From positions 1,550,001 to 1,614,000 of the forward strand of contig CAVZMV010000002.1 in assembly GCA_963776465.1 (NCBI GenBank): 64,000 bases of DNA. Direction: 5' to 3'. This DNA comes from DASRHK01 sp963776465 (GTDB taxonomy: Bacteria > Pseudomonadota > Gammaproteobacteria > Nevskiales > Nevskiaceae). The position numbers and the translations under genes are program-made. Under the pieces are notes generated by a model that saw nothing but the letters and a program-made list of their open reading frames with translations, searched no databases and was not told the origin of the DNA. Within the stretch, counting starts at the first letter, position 1. Every line of letters begins with the position of its first letter. Below, one piece after another: positions 53,226 through 60,792 of the stretch.

Positions 53226-54566
53226 ATGTGGCCGACCCAAACCTTTCGCGCCGAAGCGCGCGCGAACCTGCGCCTGGCCGGCCCGCTGATCGCCGCGCAG
53301 CTGGCCGGCATCGGCATGGGTGTGATCGACACGATCATGGCCGGGCGCCTCGGCGCACCGGCGCTGGCGGCGGTCGCGGTCGGCACCAACCTCAACGTCA
53401 TCTTCCTGGTGTTCTTCATGGGAGTGCTCATGGCCTGCTCGCCGATCGTCGCGCAGCGGCACGGCGCCGGCCAGGCGGACGCGCGGGTCGGCAGCTTCGT
53501 GCGCGAGGCGCAGCTGCTGGCGCTGGTGCTGGGCGTCGCCTGGGTCGTCATCGCCCACGTCGTCGCGCGGCCGGTGCTCAGCAACCTGGGCCTGGAGCCG
53601 CAGACCGCGGACATGGCGGTCGATTTCCTCCACGCCTTCAGCTGGAGCGGCCTTGGCATGAGCCAGTGGTTCGTCCTGCGCTTCACCGCCGAGGGCGTGG
53701 GCATCACCGGGCCGACGATGTGGTCCGGGCTGCTCGGCCTGGTCAGCAACGCGTTCCTCGACTGGGTGTTCATGTACGGCAAGTTCGGCGTGCCGGCCAT
53801 GGGCGCGGTCGGCTGCGGCTGGGCGACCACGATCTCCTCGGTGCTGATGGCGGCCGCGGTGGCGTGGCAATTCCGGCAACGCGCGCCGCTGCGCGCGCTC
53901 CACGTGTTCGGCCGCGGCCTGCCGGACTTCGGACAGAACCTGCTGGAGATCCTGAAGCTCGGATCGCCGATCGCGCTGATGCTGCTGGCAGAGGCGAGCC
54001 TGTTCGTGGTCGCGGCGCTCTTGATGGCGAGCTTCGGCGATCGCACCGTGGCCGCCTATCAGGTCGCGATCAGCTTCGCCTCGGTGGTGTTCATGATCCC
54101 GCTCGGCATCGCGCTCGCAACGACCGTGCGGGTGGGGCAGGCGGCGGGGGCGGGCAACAGCGAGGCGGTCCGCTATCGCGGATGGGTCGGCATGCAGCTG
54201 GGACTGCTCAATGCCGGCTCCAACTCGGTGATCATGCTGCTCGTCCCCGGGCTGATCGTGTCGATCTACACCGACGACGCGGCGATCGCGTCGCAGGCCG
54301 TCGTGTTCCTCTGGCTGGCGGCAGCGTTCCAGTTCTTCGATGGCCTGCAGGTCACGGCGAACGGCGCCTTGCGCGGCCTGAAGGACACGCGCTTGCCGAT
54401 GATCATCACCGTCACCGCCTACTGGCTGATCGGCATGCCGGCTGCGATCTGGCTGGGCTTCCGCACGCCGCTGGCAGCCAGCGGCATCTGGTGGGGCATG
54501 ACCATCGGCCTCGGCGTCGCGGCCATCGGCTTGTCCATGCGCTTCGCGCGCCGCACGCGCAGTTGA
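53226..54566 (+). CDS. MATE family multidrug efflux transporter (NorM-like)
   Basis: A 446-residue protein with 12 hydrophobic segments in two homologous halves. Features include LRLAGPLIAAQLAGIGMGVI and DTIMAGRLGAPALAAVAVGT at the N-terminus (the family's M-G-x-LG-A-L-A-A pattern), QWFVLRFTAEGVGITGPTMW, VSNAFLDWVFMYGKFGVPAM and the second-half VAISFASVVFMIPLGIALAT. Such proteins export cationic compounds using Na+ or H+ gradients. The ATG at 53226 is chosen from homology; it lies 55 bases from the divergent dacA start. The substrate is unknown. Confidence 0.93.
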   Translation: MWPTQTFRAEARANLRLAGPLIAAQLAGIGMGVIDTIMAGRLGAPALAAVAVGTNLNVIFLVFFMGVLMACSPIVAQRHGAGQADARVGSFVREAQLLALVLGVAWVVIAHVVARPVLSNLGLEPQTADMAVDFLHAFSWSGLGMSQWFVLRFTAEGVGITGPTMWSGLLGLVSNAFLDWVFMYGKFGVPAMGAVGCGWATTISSVLMAAAVAWQFRQRAPLRALHVFGRGLPDFGQNLLEILKLGSPIALMLLAEASLFVVAALLMASFGDRTVAAYQVAISFASVVFMIPLGIALATTVRVGQAAGAGNSEAVRYRGWVGMQLGLLNAGSNSVIMLLVPGLIVSIYTDDAAIASQAVVFLWLAAAFQFFDGLQVTANGALRGLKDTRLPMIITVTAYWLIGMPAAIWLGFRTPLAASGIWWGMTIGLGVAAIGLSMRFARRTRS

Positions 54567-54646
54567 CCCCGTAGAATCGCGGCATCGCAACTCCTCCTCG
54601 CAAGCGCCCGCATCGTCATCGCTGGCTGACCGCGCTCAGCCTGTCG

Positions 54647-55558
54647 GTGCTGCTCGCCGTCGCGCTCTATCTGGTGGTGCTGGTCAGCGCCGACGCGGGC
54701 CAGGTGCTGGCCGCAGCGCGGCGCCTGCCGCCGTTGGGCTGGGCGGCCATCCTGGTGCTGTCGCTGGCGAACTACGCGCTGCGATTCCTGCGCTGGCACG
54801 TCTACCTGCGCGCGCTCGGCCACCGTGTTCCGTGGCTGCGGCACTTCGCCATCTACTGCTCAGGCTTTGCGCTGACGACGACGCCGGGCAAGGCGGGCGA
54901 GGCGATCCGCTCGCTCTACCTGCACGAGCGCGGCGTGCCGTATCCGCACAGCCTCGCAGCGCTGTTCTCCGAGCGGCTGATCGATCTGCTCGCGATGCTG
55001 GCGCTGGCCGCCGGCGGCGTCGTGGCGCTGGGCCTGGACCGCTTCTGGGTGGCGACGGGTGCCGCGCTCTGCGCGATCGTCGTGCTCGCCATGCGCAGCC
55101 CGCGGTTTCTGGCCTCGATCGCGCAGCTCAAGCTGTCCCACGCGCGGCTGGCGCACTGGCGCAATCATTTCGTGCACCTGCTGCGCGCGTCATCGACGCT
55201 GCTGCGCGTCGGCCTGCTGTTCTCCGCCGTGTTCCTCGGCGTCCTGAGCTGGGGCGCCGAAGGCATCGGGCTCTTCCTGGTGACGCACGCGCTGGACATG
55301 CCGGTCAGCCTCGGCCAGGCCGTCGGCATCTACGCGCTGGCGATGCTGGCCGGCGCGATCTCGTTCGTGCCGGGCGGCCTGGGCGGCGCCGAGGCGGTCA
55401 TGGCAGCGCTGCTGGTGGCGCTGCGCGTGCCGCTGCCGGAGGCCATCGCCGCGACGCTGATCTGCCGCGCCGCGACGCTATGGTTTGCGATACTGTTGGG
55501 CATGATCGCGATGGGAATCCTGCAGTTGCGCAAGCCATGGCCGGCGACGACGCCTTGA
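54647..55558 (+). CDS. Flippase-like membrane protein (UPF0104 / lysylphosphatidylglycerol-synthase TM family)
   Basis: About 303 residues with eight hydrophobic segments. The family pattern is clear: NYALRFLRWHVYLRALG, YCSGFALTTTPGKAGEAIRS, RLIDLLAMLALAAGG, and GAISFVPGGLGGAEAVMAAL near the C-terminus. Members resemble the flippase half of MprF. The start is a problem: GTG 54647 falls inside the first membrane helix, while the frame is open back to 54572 and the upstream codons (RKRPHRHRWLTALSLS) look like a natural basic N-terminus; no ATG/GTG/TTG exists there, only an ATC at 54584. It overlaps the next gene by 22 bases and may move a lipid-linked sugar made by the following genes. Confidence 0.8.
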   Translation: MLLAVALYLVVLVSADAGQVLAAARRLPPLGWAAILVLSLANYALRFLRWHVYLRALGHRVPWLRHFAIYCSGFALTTTPGKAGEAIRSLYLHERGVPYPHSLAALFSERLIDLLAMLALAAGGVVALGLDRFWVATGAALCAIVVLAMRSPRFLASIAQLKLSHARLAHWRNHFVHLLRASSTLLRVGLLFSAVFLGVLSWGAEGIGLFLVTHALDMPVSLGQAVGIYALAMLAGAISFVPGGLGGAEAVMAALLVALRVPLPEAIAATLICRAATLWFAILLGMIAMGILQLRKPWPATTP

Positions 55559-56991
55559 GCGAACCTCCGCGCGCTGCCGAGCCCGTCCTGTGCGTGGATC
55601 TCGACGGCACGCTGATCCACACCGACCTGCTGTACGAATCTCTGCTGACGCTGCTGCGCCAATCACCGTTGACCCTGGTGCTGCTGCCATTGTGGATCCT
55701 CCGCGGCCGCGCCTATTTCAAGCAGCAGATCGCTGCCCGCGTGCAGCCCGACACGACGAACCTGCCCTACAACGAAGCGTTGCTCGAGAAGCTGCGCGGC
55801 GAGCGCGGACGCGGCCGGCGGATGGCGCTGGTGACCGGCAGCCCGATCTCGTTCGCGCAATCCGTCGCCGCGCACCTGGGCCTGTTCGACGACGTCATCG
55901 CCACCGACGACCAGGTCAACCTCACCGGCCGGCGCAAGGCCGAGCGGCTGGTGCAGCGTTACGGCGCCCGCGGCTTCGATTACGCCGGCGACAGCTACGC
56001 CGACATCCCGGTATGGGCGGCGGCGCGCCACGGCTGGGCGGTGAACGTTTCGCCGGTCGCGCTGCGCCTGGCGTCGCGCACCGAGTTCACCCAGCGCTTC
56101 GACCGGCCGCGCGCGACGATCGCTCACTACCTGCGCGCCATCCGCGTGCACCAGTGGCTCAAGAACGTGCTGGTATTCGTGCCATTGCTCGCCGCGCACC
56201 GCGCGGGCGACAGCCAGCTGCTCGTCAACGCCTGCGTGATGTTCCTGGCGTTCAGCCTCTGCGCGTCCAGCGGCTACGTGCTCAACGACCTGTTGGACCT
56301 CGCCGCCGACCGCGCGCATCCGCGCAAGCGCAAGCGGCCCTTCGCCAGCGGCGCGCTGCCGCTGACGCACGGCATCGTCATGGTGCCCGCGCTCCTGCTC
56401 ACCGCGGTCGGGCTGGTGTGGATGCGGCTCAGCGCCATCGCGCTGGCGGTGCTGCTGATCTACTACGTCGGCACGCTCGCCTATTCGCTGGTGCTCAAGC
56501 GCCACGCGACCATCGACGTGCTGGTGCTGGCCGGCCTCTACACGCTGCGCATCATCGCCGGCTCGGCCGCCACCGAGATCCCGCCGTCGTTCTGGCTGCT
56601 GGCCTTCTCGATGTTCATGTTCTTCAGCCTGGCCATCGTCAAGCGCTACAGCGAGGTGCTCACCGTGCAGGCGCGCGGGGAGCAGCAGCTGCACAGCCGC
56701 GGCTATCGCGCCGGCGATCACATGGTGCTGTCGATGATGGGCGTGGCCAGCGGCTTCATGAGCGTGCTGGTCATGGCGCTGTACGTGCAGAGCGGCCCGG
56801 TGCGCATCCTCTACAAGCATCCGGCGATGATCTCGCTGCTGTGCCCGCTGCTGCTCTACTGGATCTGCCGCATCTGGTTCAAGACCCACCGCGGCGACAT
56901 GCACGACGATCCGCTGGTGTTCGCCGCGACCGACCGGGTGAGCTGGATCATCGCCGCGATGTCGGCGGCGATCGTCGTCGTCGCGTCGTAA
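55537..56991 (+). CDS. HAD phosphatase-UbiA prenyltransferase fusion, decaprenylphosphoryl-5-phosphoribose synthase-like
   Basis: About 484 residues in two parts. Residues 1-190 are a HAD hydrolase: LCVDLDGTLIHTDLLYESL (nucleophile DxD), MALVTGSP, and DYAGDSYADIPVW. Residues 200-484 are a UbiA prenyltransferase with seven to nine helices; the first metal-binding motif, NDLLDLAADRAHPRKRKRPF, has the D-x-x-D-x-x-x-D spacing and the RKxRP tail of the DPPR synthase branch (Rv3806c). The UbiA part would join PRPP to polyprenyl phosphate; the HAD part is a good candidate for removing the 5-phosphate. Start ATG 55537 (overlap 22 bases) or TTG 55555. Its stop overlaps the next start (TAATG). Confidence 0.87.
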   Translation: MAGDDALSEPPRAAEPVLCVDLDGTLIHTDLLYESLLTLLRQSPLTLVLLPLWILRGRAYFKQQIAARVQPDTTNLPYNEALLEKLRGERGRGRRMALVTGSPISFAQSVAAHLGLFDDVIATDDQVNLTGRRKAERLVQRYGARGFDYAGDSYADIPVWAAARHGWAVNVSPVALRLASRTEFTQRFDRPRATIAHYLRAIRVHQWLKNVLVFVPLLAAHRAGDSQLLVNACVMFLAFSLCASSGYVLNDLLDLAADRAHPRKRKRPFASGALPLTHGIVMVPALLLTAVGLVWMRLSAIALAVLLIYYVGTLAYSLVLKRHATIDVLVLAGLYTLRIIAGSAATEIPPSFWLLAFSMFMFFSLAIVKRYSEVLTVQARGEQQLHSRGYRAGDHMVLSMMGVASGFMSVLVMALYVQSGPVRILYKHPAMISLLCPLLLYWICRIWFKTHRGDMHDDPLVFAATDRVSWIIAAMSAAIVVVAS

Positions 56992-58280
56992 TGCAATCCT
57001 GGGGCCGCTTGCCGGCCGCGCCGCAGGAAGGCCTGCGGCTGGCGTTCCGCAATGAGCCGCTGCCGGCGGCGAAGACGAGCCTGCTGCCCCATGGCCTCGG
57101 CCGCAGCTACGGCGACGTCTGCCTCAACGACGGCGGCGGCCTGCTGCTGACGCGCGGCCTGGATCGCTTCATCGTCTTCGACGCCGAGCGCGGCGTTCTG
57201 CGCTGCGAAGCCGGCGTGAGCCTGGCCGAGATCCTGGCGTTCGCGCTGCCGCGCGGCTGGTTCCTGCCGGTGTCGCCCGGCACCAAGTTCGTCACCGTCG
57301 GCGGCGCCATCGCCAACGACGTGCACGGCAAGAACCATCATCGCGTCGGCAGCTTCGGCCATCACCTCGTCGCGTTCGAGCTGCTGCGTTCCGACGGCTC
57401 GCGCCTTCTGTGCTCCGCGACCGAGAACCACGACTACTTCGCGGCGACCATAGGCGGGCTGGGCCTCACCGGCCTGGTCACCTGGGCGGAGCTGCAGCTG
57501 CGCCGCGTGCAGTCGCCGGCGATGGAGGTCGACACCGCGCGCTTCGGCAACCTGCGCGAGTTCTTCGAGCTCTCGCGCGGCGCCGACGCCACGCACGAGT
57601 ACACCGTCGCCTGGATCGACTGCCTGGCGCGCGGCGCGAATCTCGGCCGCGGCCTGTTCATGCGCGCCAATCACGCCGAAGCGCCGGAGCCCAACGCCCT
57701 GATGCGCGAGCGCGTGCGACAGCCGCGGCTGGCGATGCCGCTGACGCCGCCGCTGTCGGCGGTGAACGCGCTGACGCTGCCGCTGTTCAACGCAGCGATA
57801 TACCGGCTGTCGCGCACCGGCCAGCGCCGCCAGCACTACGAGCCGTACTTCTATCCGCTGGACGCCATCGGCGGCTGGAATCGCGCTTACGGCCCGCGCG
57901 GCTTCTATCAGTACCAGTGCGTGGTGACCGGGCAGGAGGCGGTGGCGGAGATGATCGACACGATCGCCCGCGCCGGCACCGGATCGGCCCTGGCGGTGCT
58001 CAAGGCGTTCGGCACGCAGCCGTCGCGCGGCTGGCTGTCGTTCGCGCGGCCGGGCTACACGCTGGCGCTGGATTTCCCCAATCGCGGCGCGGATACTCTG
58101 CGCCTCTTCGACAGCCTCGACCGCATCGTCACGGCCGCCGGCGGCGCCATCTATCCCGCCAAGGACGCGCGCATGCCGGCGCGGCTGTTCCAGGAGGCCT
58201 ATCCGAAATGGCGGCAAGTCGAGCACCTGCGCGATCCGCAGTTCTCCTCCAGCTTCTGGCGTCGGGTGACGCAGACATGA
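56991..58280 (+). CDS. FAD-linked oxidase, DprE1-like (decaprenylphosphoryl-ribose 2'-oxidase family)
   Basis: A 429-residue FAD-binding (VAO-fold) oxidoreductase. The FAD domain shows HGLGRSYGDVCLNDGG and VTVGGAIANDVHGKNHHRVG, where HGKNHH is the segment carrying the FAD-contacting histidine in mycobacterial DprE1. The substrate domain ends in GYTLALDFPNRG and AIYPAKDARMPARLFQEAYP. At the site of Cys387 of M. tuberculosis DprE1, the benzothiazinone target, this protein appears to have alanine (TLALDFP). With the next gene it should epimerise polyprenyl-phosphoryl ribose to arabinose via a 2'-keto intermediate. Starts at ATG 56991 overlapping the UbiA stop. Confidence 0.9.
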   Translation: MQSWGRLPAAPQEGLRLAFRNEPLPAAKTSLLPHGLGRSYGDVCLNDGGGLLLTRGLDRFIVFDAERGVLRCEAGVSLAEILAFALPRGWFLPVSPGTKFVTVGGAIANDVHGKNHHRVGSFGHHLVAFELLRSDGSRLLCSATENHDYFAATIGGLGLTGLVTWAELQLRRVQSPAMEVDTARFGNLREFFELSRGADATHEYTVAWIDCLARGANLGRGLFMRANHAEAPEPNALMRERVRQPRLAMPLTPPLSAVNALTLPLFNAAIYRLSRTGQRRQHYEPYFYPLDAIGGWNRAYGPRGFYQYQCVVTGQEAVAEMIDTIARAGTGSALAVLKAFGTQPSRGWLSFARPGYTLALDFPNRGADTLRLFDSLDRIVTAAGGAIYPAKDARMPARLFQEAYPKWRQVEHLRDPQFSSSFWRRVTQT

Positions 58281-58284
58281 GTCC

Positions 58285-59022
58285 ATGCAGAAAGTCCTGA
58301 TCGTCGGCGCGGCCTCTGCGATCGCAGAGGCCACCGCGCGCTGCTTTGCCGCGGAGGGCGCGGCGCTGCACCTCCTGGGGCGCCGGCAGGCGCGGCTGGA
58401 CCTCATCGCCGACGACCTGCGCGTGCGCGGCGCCAGCCAGGTGACCACCGGGCCGCTGAACGTCGACGAGGTCTCCGCGCACGCGGCGGCGCTCGACGCA
58501 GCCGAGCAGGTGCTGGGCGGCATCGACGTCGCGCTGATCGCGCACGGCACCTTGCCCGAGCAGGCGCAGTGCACCGAGTCCACCGAGACCAGCCTGCGCG
58601 AGTTCCACACCAACGCGGTGGCGACGATCGCGCTGATGAACGCGCTGGCGCAGAGACTGGAGCGTCAGGGCCGCGGCACGCTGGCGGTGATCTCCTCGGT
58701 CGCCGGCGATCGTGGCCGCCAGAGCAATTACCTTTACGGCGCGGCCAAGGCCGCGGTGTCGACGTTCGCAGCGGGACTGCGCAACCGGCTGCATCACGCC
58801 GGCGTGCACGTCATCACCATCAAGCCGGGCTTCGTCGACACGCCGATGACCGCGGCGTTCAAGAAGGGCGCGCTGTGGGCGTCGCCCGCATCGGTCGGGG
58901 AGAAGATCCACGCCGGCATCGGCAAGCGTCGCGACGTCATCTACGTGCCGGGATTCTGGCGCCTGATCATGCTGGTCATCCGCAGCGTTCCCGAATTCAT
59001 CTTCAAGCGCCTGAAACTCTAG
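58285..59022 (+). CDS. Short-chain dehydrogenase, DprE2-like (decaprenylphosphoryl-2-keto-ribose reductase family)
   Basis: A 245-residue classical SDR. The cofactor site is LIVGAASAIAEATARCFAAE (the G-x3-G-x-G loop is altered to GAASAIA, as in DprE2), and the catalytic serine, tyrosine and lysine are in VISSVAGDRGRQSNYLYGAA and YGAAK. The C-terminal IYVPGFWRLIMLVIRSVPEF is a hydrophobic tail, also seen in DprE2, that may bind the membrane or the polyprenyl substrate. It completes the two-step epimerisation with the DprE1-like oxidase, four bases upstream. Confidence 0.88.
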   Translation: MQKVLIVGAASAIAEATARCFAAEGAALHLLGRRQARLDLIADDLRVRGASQVTTGPLNVDEVSAHAAALDAAEQVLGGIDVALIAHGTLPEQAQCTESTETSLREFHTNAVATIALMNALAQRLERQGRGTLAVISSVAGDRGRQSNYLYGAAKAAVSTFAAGLRNRLHHAGVHVITIKPGFVDTPMTAAFKKGALWASPASVGEKIHAGIGKRRDVIYVPGFWRLIMLVIRSVPEFIFKRLKL

Positions 59023-59072
59023 ACAGCCGCGCCGGTCTGTCCTCCACCACGTAAACGCGCGAGGGATTGCCA

Positions 59073-59432
59073 ATGAGCTACGTCGACGGTTTCGTCCTGC
59101 CGGTTCCGAAGAAGAACCTGGCGAAGTACAAGAGCATGGCCAAGGTGGCTTCGAAAGTGTGGCGCGAGCACGGCGCGCTCGAGTATCACGAATGCGTCGC
59201 CGACGACGTCAAGCCCGGCAAGGTCACGTCGTTCCCGCAGAGCGTCAAGCTGAAATCCGACGAGACCGTGGTCTTCGCCTGGGTGGTCTACAAGTCCAAG
59301 AAGGACCGCGATCGCGCCAACGCCAAGGTGATGAAGGATCCGCGCCTCAAGGCCTACATGGATCCCAAGAAGCTGCCGTTCGACGGCATGCGCATGTTCT
59401 ACGGCGGATTCAAGACGCTGGTCCAGGCCTGA
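59073..59432 (+). CDS. DUF1428 family protein (YbaA-like)
   Basis: A 119-residue cytoplasmic protein of a ferredoxin-like (dimeric alpha-beta barrel) family: MSYVDGFVLPVPKKNLAKYK, EYHECVADDVKPGKVTSFPQ, AWVVYKSKKDRDRANAKVMK and KKLPFDGMRMFYGGFKTLVQ. No function is known for the family. GAGGG lies seven bases before ATG 59073. It stands alone, 50 bases after the DprE2-like gene and convergent with the CNNM gene. Confidence 0.9.
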   Translation: MSYVDGFVLPVPKKNLAKYKSMAKVASKVWREHGALEYHECVADDVKPGKVTSFPQSVKLKSDETVVFAWVVYKSKKDRDRANAKVMKDPRLKAYMDPKKLPFDGMRMFYGGFKTLVQA

Positions 59433-59442
59433 CGGCCTTGCG

Positions 59443-60792
59443 TCACGTCGCCGGCGGATCCGATTCCTCCGGCGGCGGGCCGAACAGGTTGCGCATGCGC
59501 ACCTGATCGATCCGCGGGCCGCGGGCCTTGAGCACCTCGAACTCCAGCTGATCGTGCTCGAAGCGGTCGCCCGGCTGCGGCACGCGGTCGAGCTTGCGCA
59601 TGAGGAGGCCGGACAGCGTCGTCACCTCCTCGCTGCCCTGGATCGCGCGCCCCAGCGCGCGCTCGATGCGGAACAGCGGCGTGTCACCGCGCGCGATCAG
59701 GTTTCCCTCGTCGTCCCACACCGGCTCGCGGCGCACCTGCTCTTTGCGCAGCGGCTCGTGCTCGTCGGTGATCTCGCCGAAGATCGTCTCGAGCACGTCC
59801 TCGATGGTCAGGAAGCCGCAGGGCCGGTCGTCGCGGTCGAGCACCAGCGCGAAGTGGCTGGTGCCGGCCTGGAACGAGCGCAGCAGATCCTGCACCGGCG
59901 TGTCTTCGGCGGCGCGGACCGGCTGGTGCAGCCAGCGCTGCAGGCGCGTGAAATAGAAGGGGCCGCTTTCCTCGAGATAGATGTCCTTGATGTGCAGCAC
60001 GCCCAGCACGTCGCCCTGCTCGTTTTGCACTGGATAGCGGCTGTAGCGATGCTTGGCGATCAGGCGCCGCACCTCGTCGACGCTCGAGCCGTTGCGCAGC
60101 GTGACGAGCTCGCGCATCGGTCGCATGACCTCGCTGACCTGCAGGTCCGGCAGCTCCAGCGCGTGGCTGGCCACCGCGCTGATGGTGTGCTCCGGTCCCT
60201 CCTGCGCGGGCCGCGAGAGGTGCAGGATCGTGCGCAGCTCCTCGCGCGAGTACGGCACCTCGTAGGCATCGCCGGACTCGACGCCCATCATGCGCAGGAT
60301 GACGCCGGAGCTGGCGTTGAGCACCCAGATGAACGGGTACATCGACCAGTAGAAGAGCCACAGCGGGATCGCGGTCCAAAGCGACACCGCCTCGGCCTTG
60401 CGGATCGCCAGCGACTTGGGCGCCTGCTCGCCGACGACGATGTGCAGGAACGAGATCAGCGTGAAGGCGAACACGAACGCCGCGGCTTCCAGCGCCTCCG
60501 GATCGTCCGCCAGGCCCAGCGCCGCCGCCGGGCCCCGCAGCAGGTCTGCGAACGCCGGCTCGCCGATCCAGCCGAGGCCCAGCGAAGCCAGCGTGATGCC
60601 GAGCTGGCAGCCGGAGAGATAGGCGTTGACGTCGCGATGGATCGTCGCCAGCACGCGGCCGCGCCAGCCGTGCACGCGCCTGAGCTCCTCGATCCGCGTC
60701 GTGCGCAGCTTGACGATGGCGAACTCGGCCGCCACGAAGAAGCCGTTGAGCAGCACCAGCAGCAGCGCCAGGACGACGAGGACGGCGTTCAG
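59443..60792 (-). CDS. CNNM/CorC-type hemolysin family protein (DUF21-CBS-CorC_HlyC)
   Basis: About 449 residues. An N-terminal DUF21 membrane domain has three to four helices (LLNGFFVAAEFAIVKLRTTR at the start, FLHIVVGEQAPKSLAIRK later). Two CBS domains follow (about residues 225-340; RYSRYPVQNEQGDVLGVLHI, LVLDRDDRPCGFLTIEDVLE), then a CorC_HlyC domain (about 365-440). Such proteins take part in Mg2+/Co2+ efflux or homeostasis. No ATG, GTG or TTG fits: the family N-terminus MNAVLVVLALLLVLLNGFF corresponds to a CTG at 60792, overlapping the kinase stop as CTGA. I propose a CTG start. Confidence 0.85.
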   Translation of the reverse strand: MNAVLVVLALLLVLLNGFFVAAEFAIVKLRTTRIEELRRVHGWRGRVLATIHRDVNAYLSGCQLGITLASLGLGWIGEPAFADLLRGPAAALGLADDPEALEAAAFVFAFTLISFLHIVVGEQAPKSLAIRKAEAVSLWTAIPLWLFYWSMYPFIWVLNASSGVILRMMGVESGDAYEVPYSREELRTILHLSRPAQEGPEHTISAVASHALELPDLQVSEVMRPMRELVTLRNGSSVDEVRRLIAKHRYSRYPVQNEQGDVLGVLHIKDIYLEESGPFYFTRLQRWLHQPVRAAEDTPVQDLLRSFQAGTSHFALVLDRDDRPCGFLTIEDVLETIFGEITDEHEPLRKEQVRREPVWDDEGNLIARGDTPLFRIERALGRAIQGSEEVTTLSGLLMRKLDRVPQPGDRFEHDQLEFEVLKARGPRIDQVRMRNLFGPPPEESDPPAT

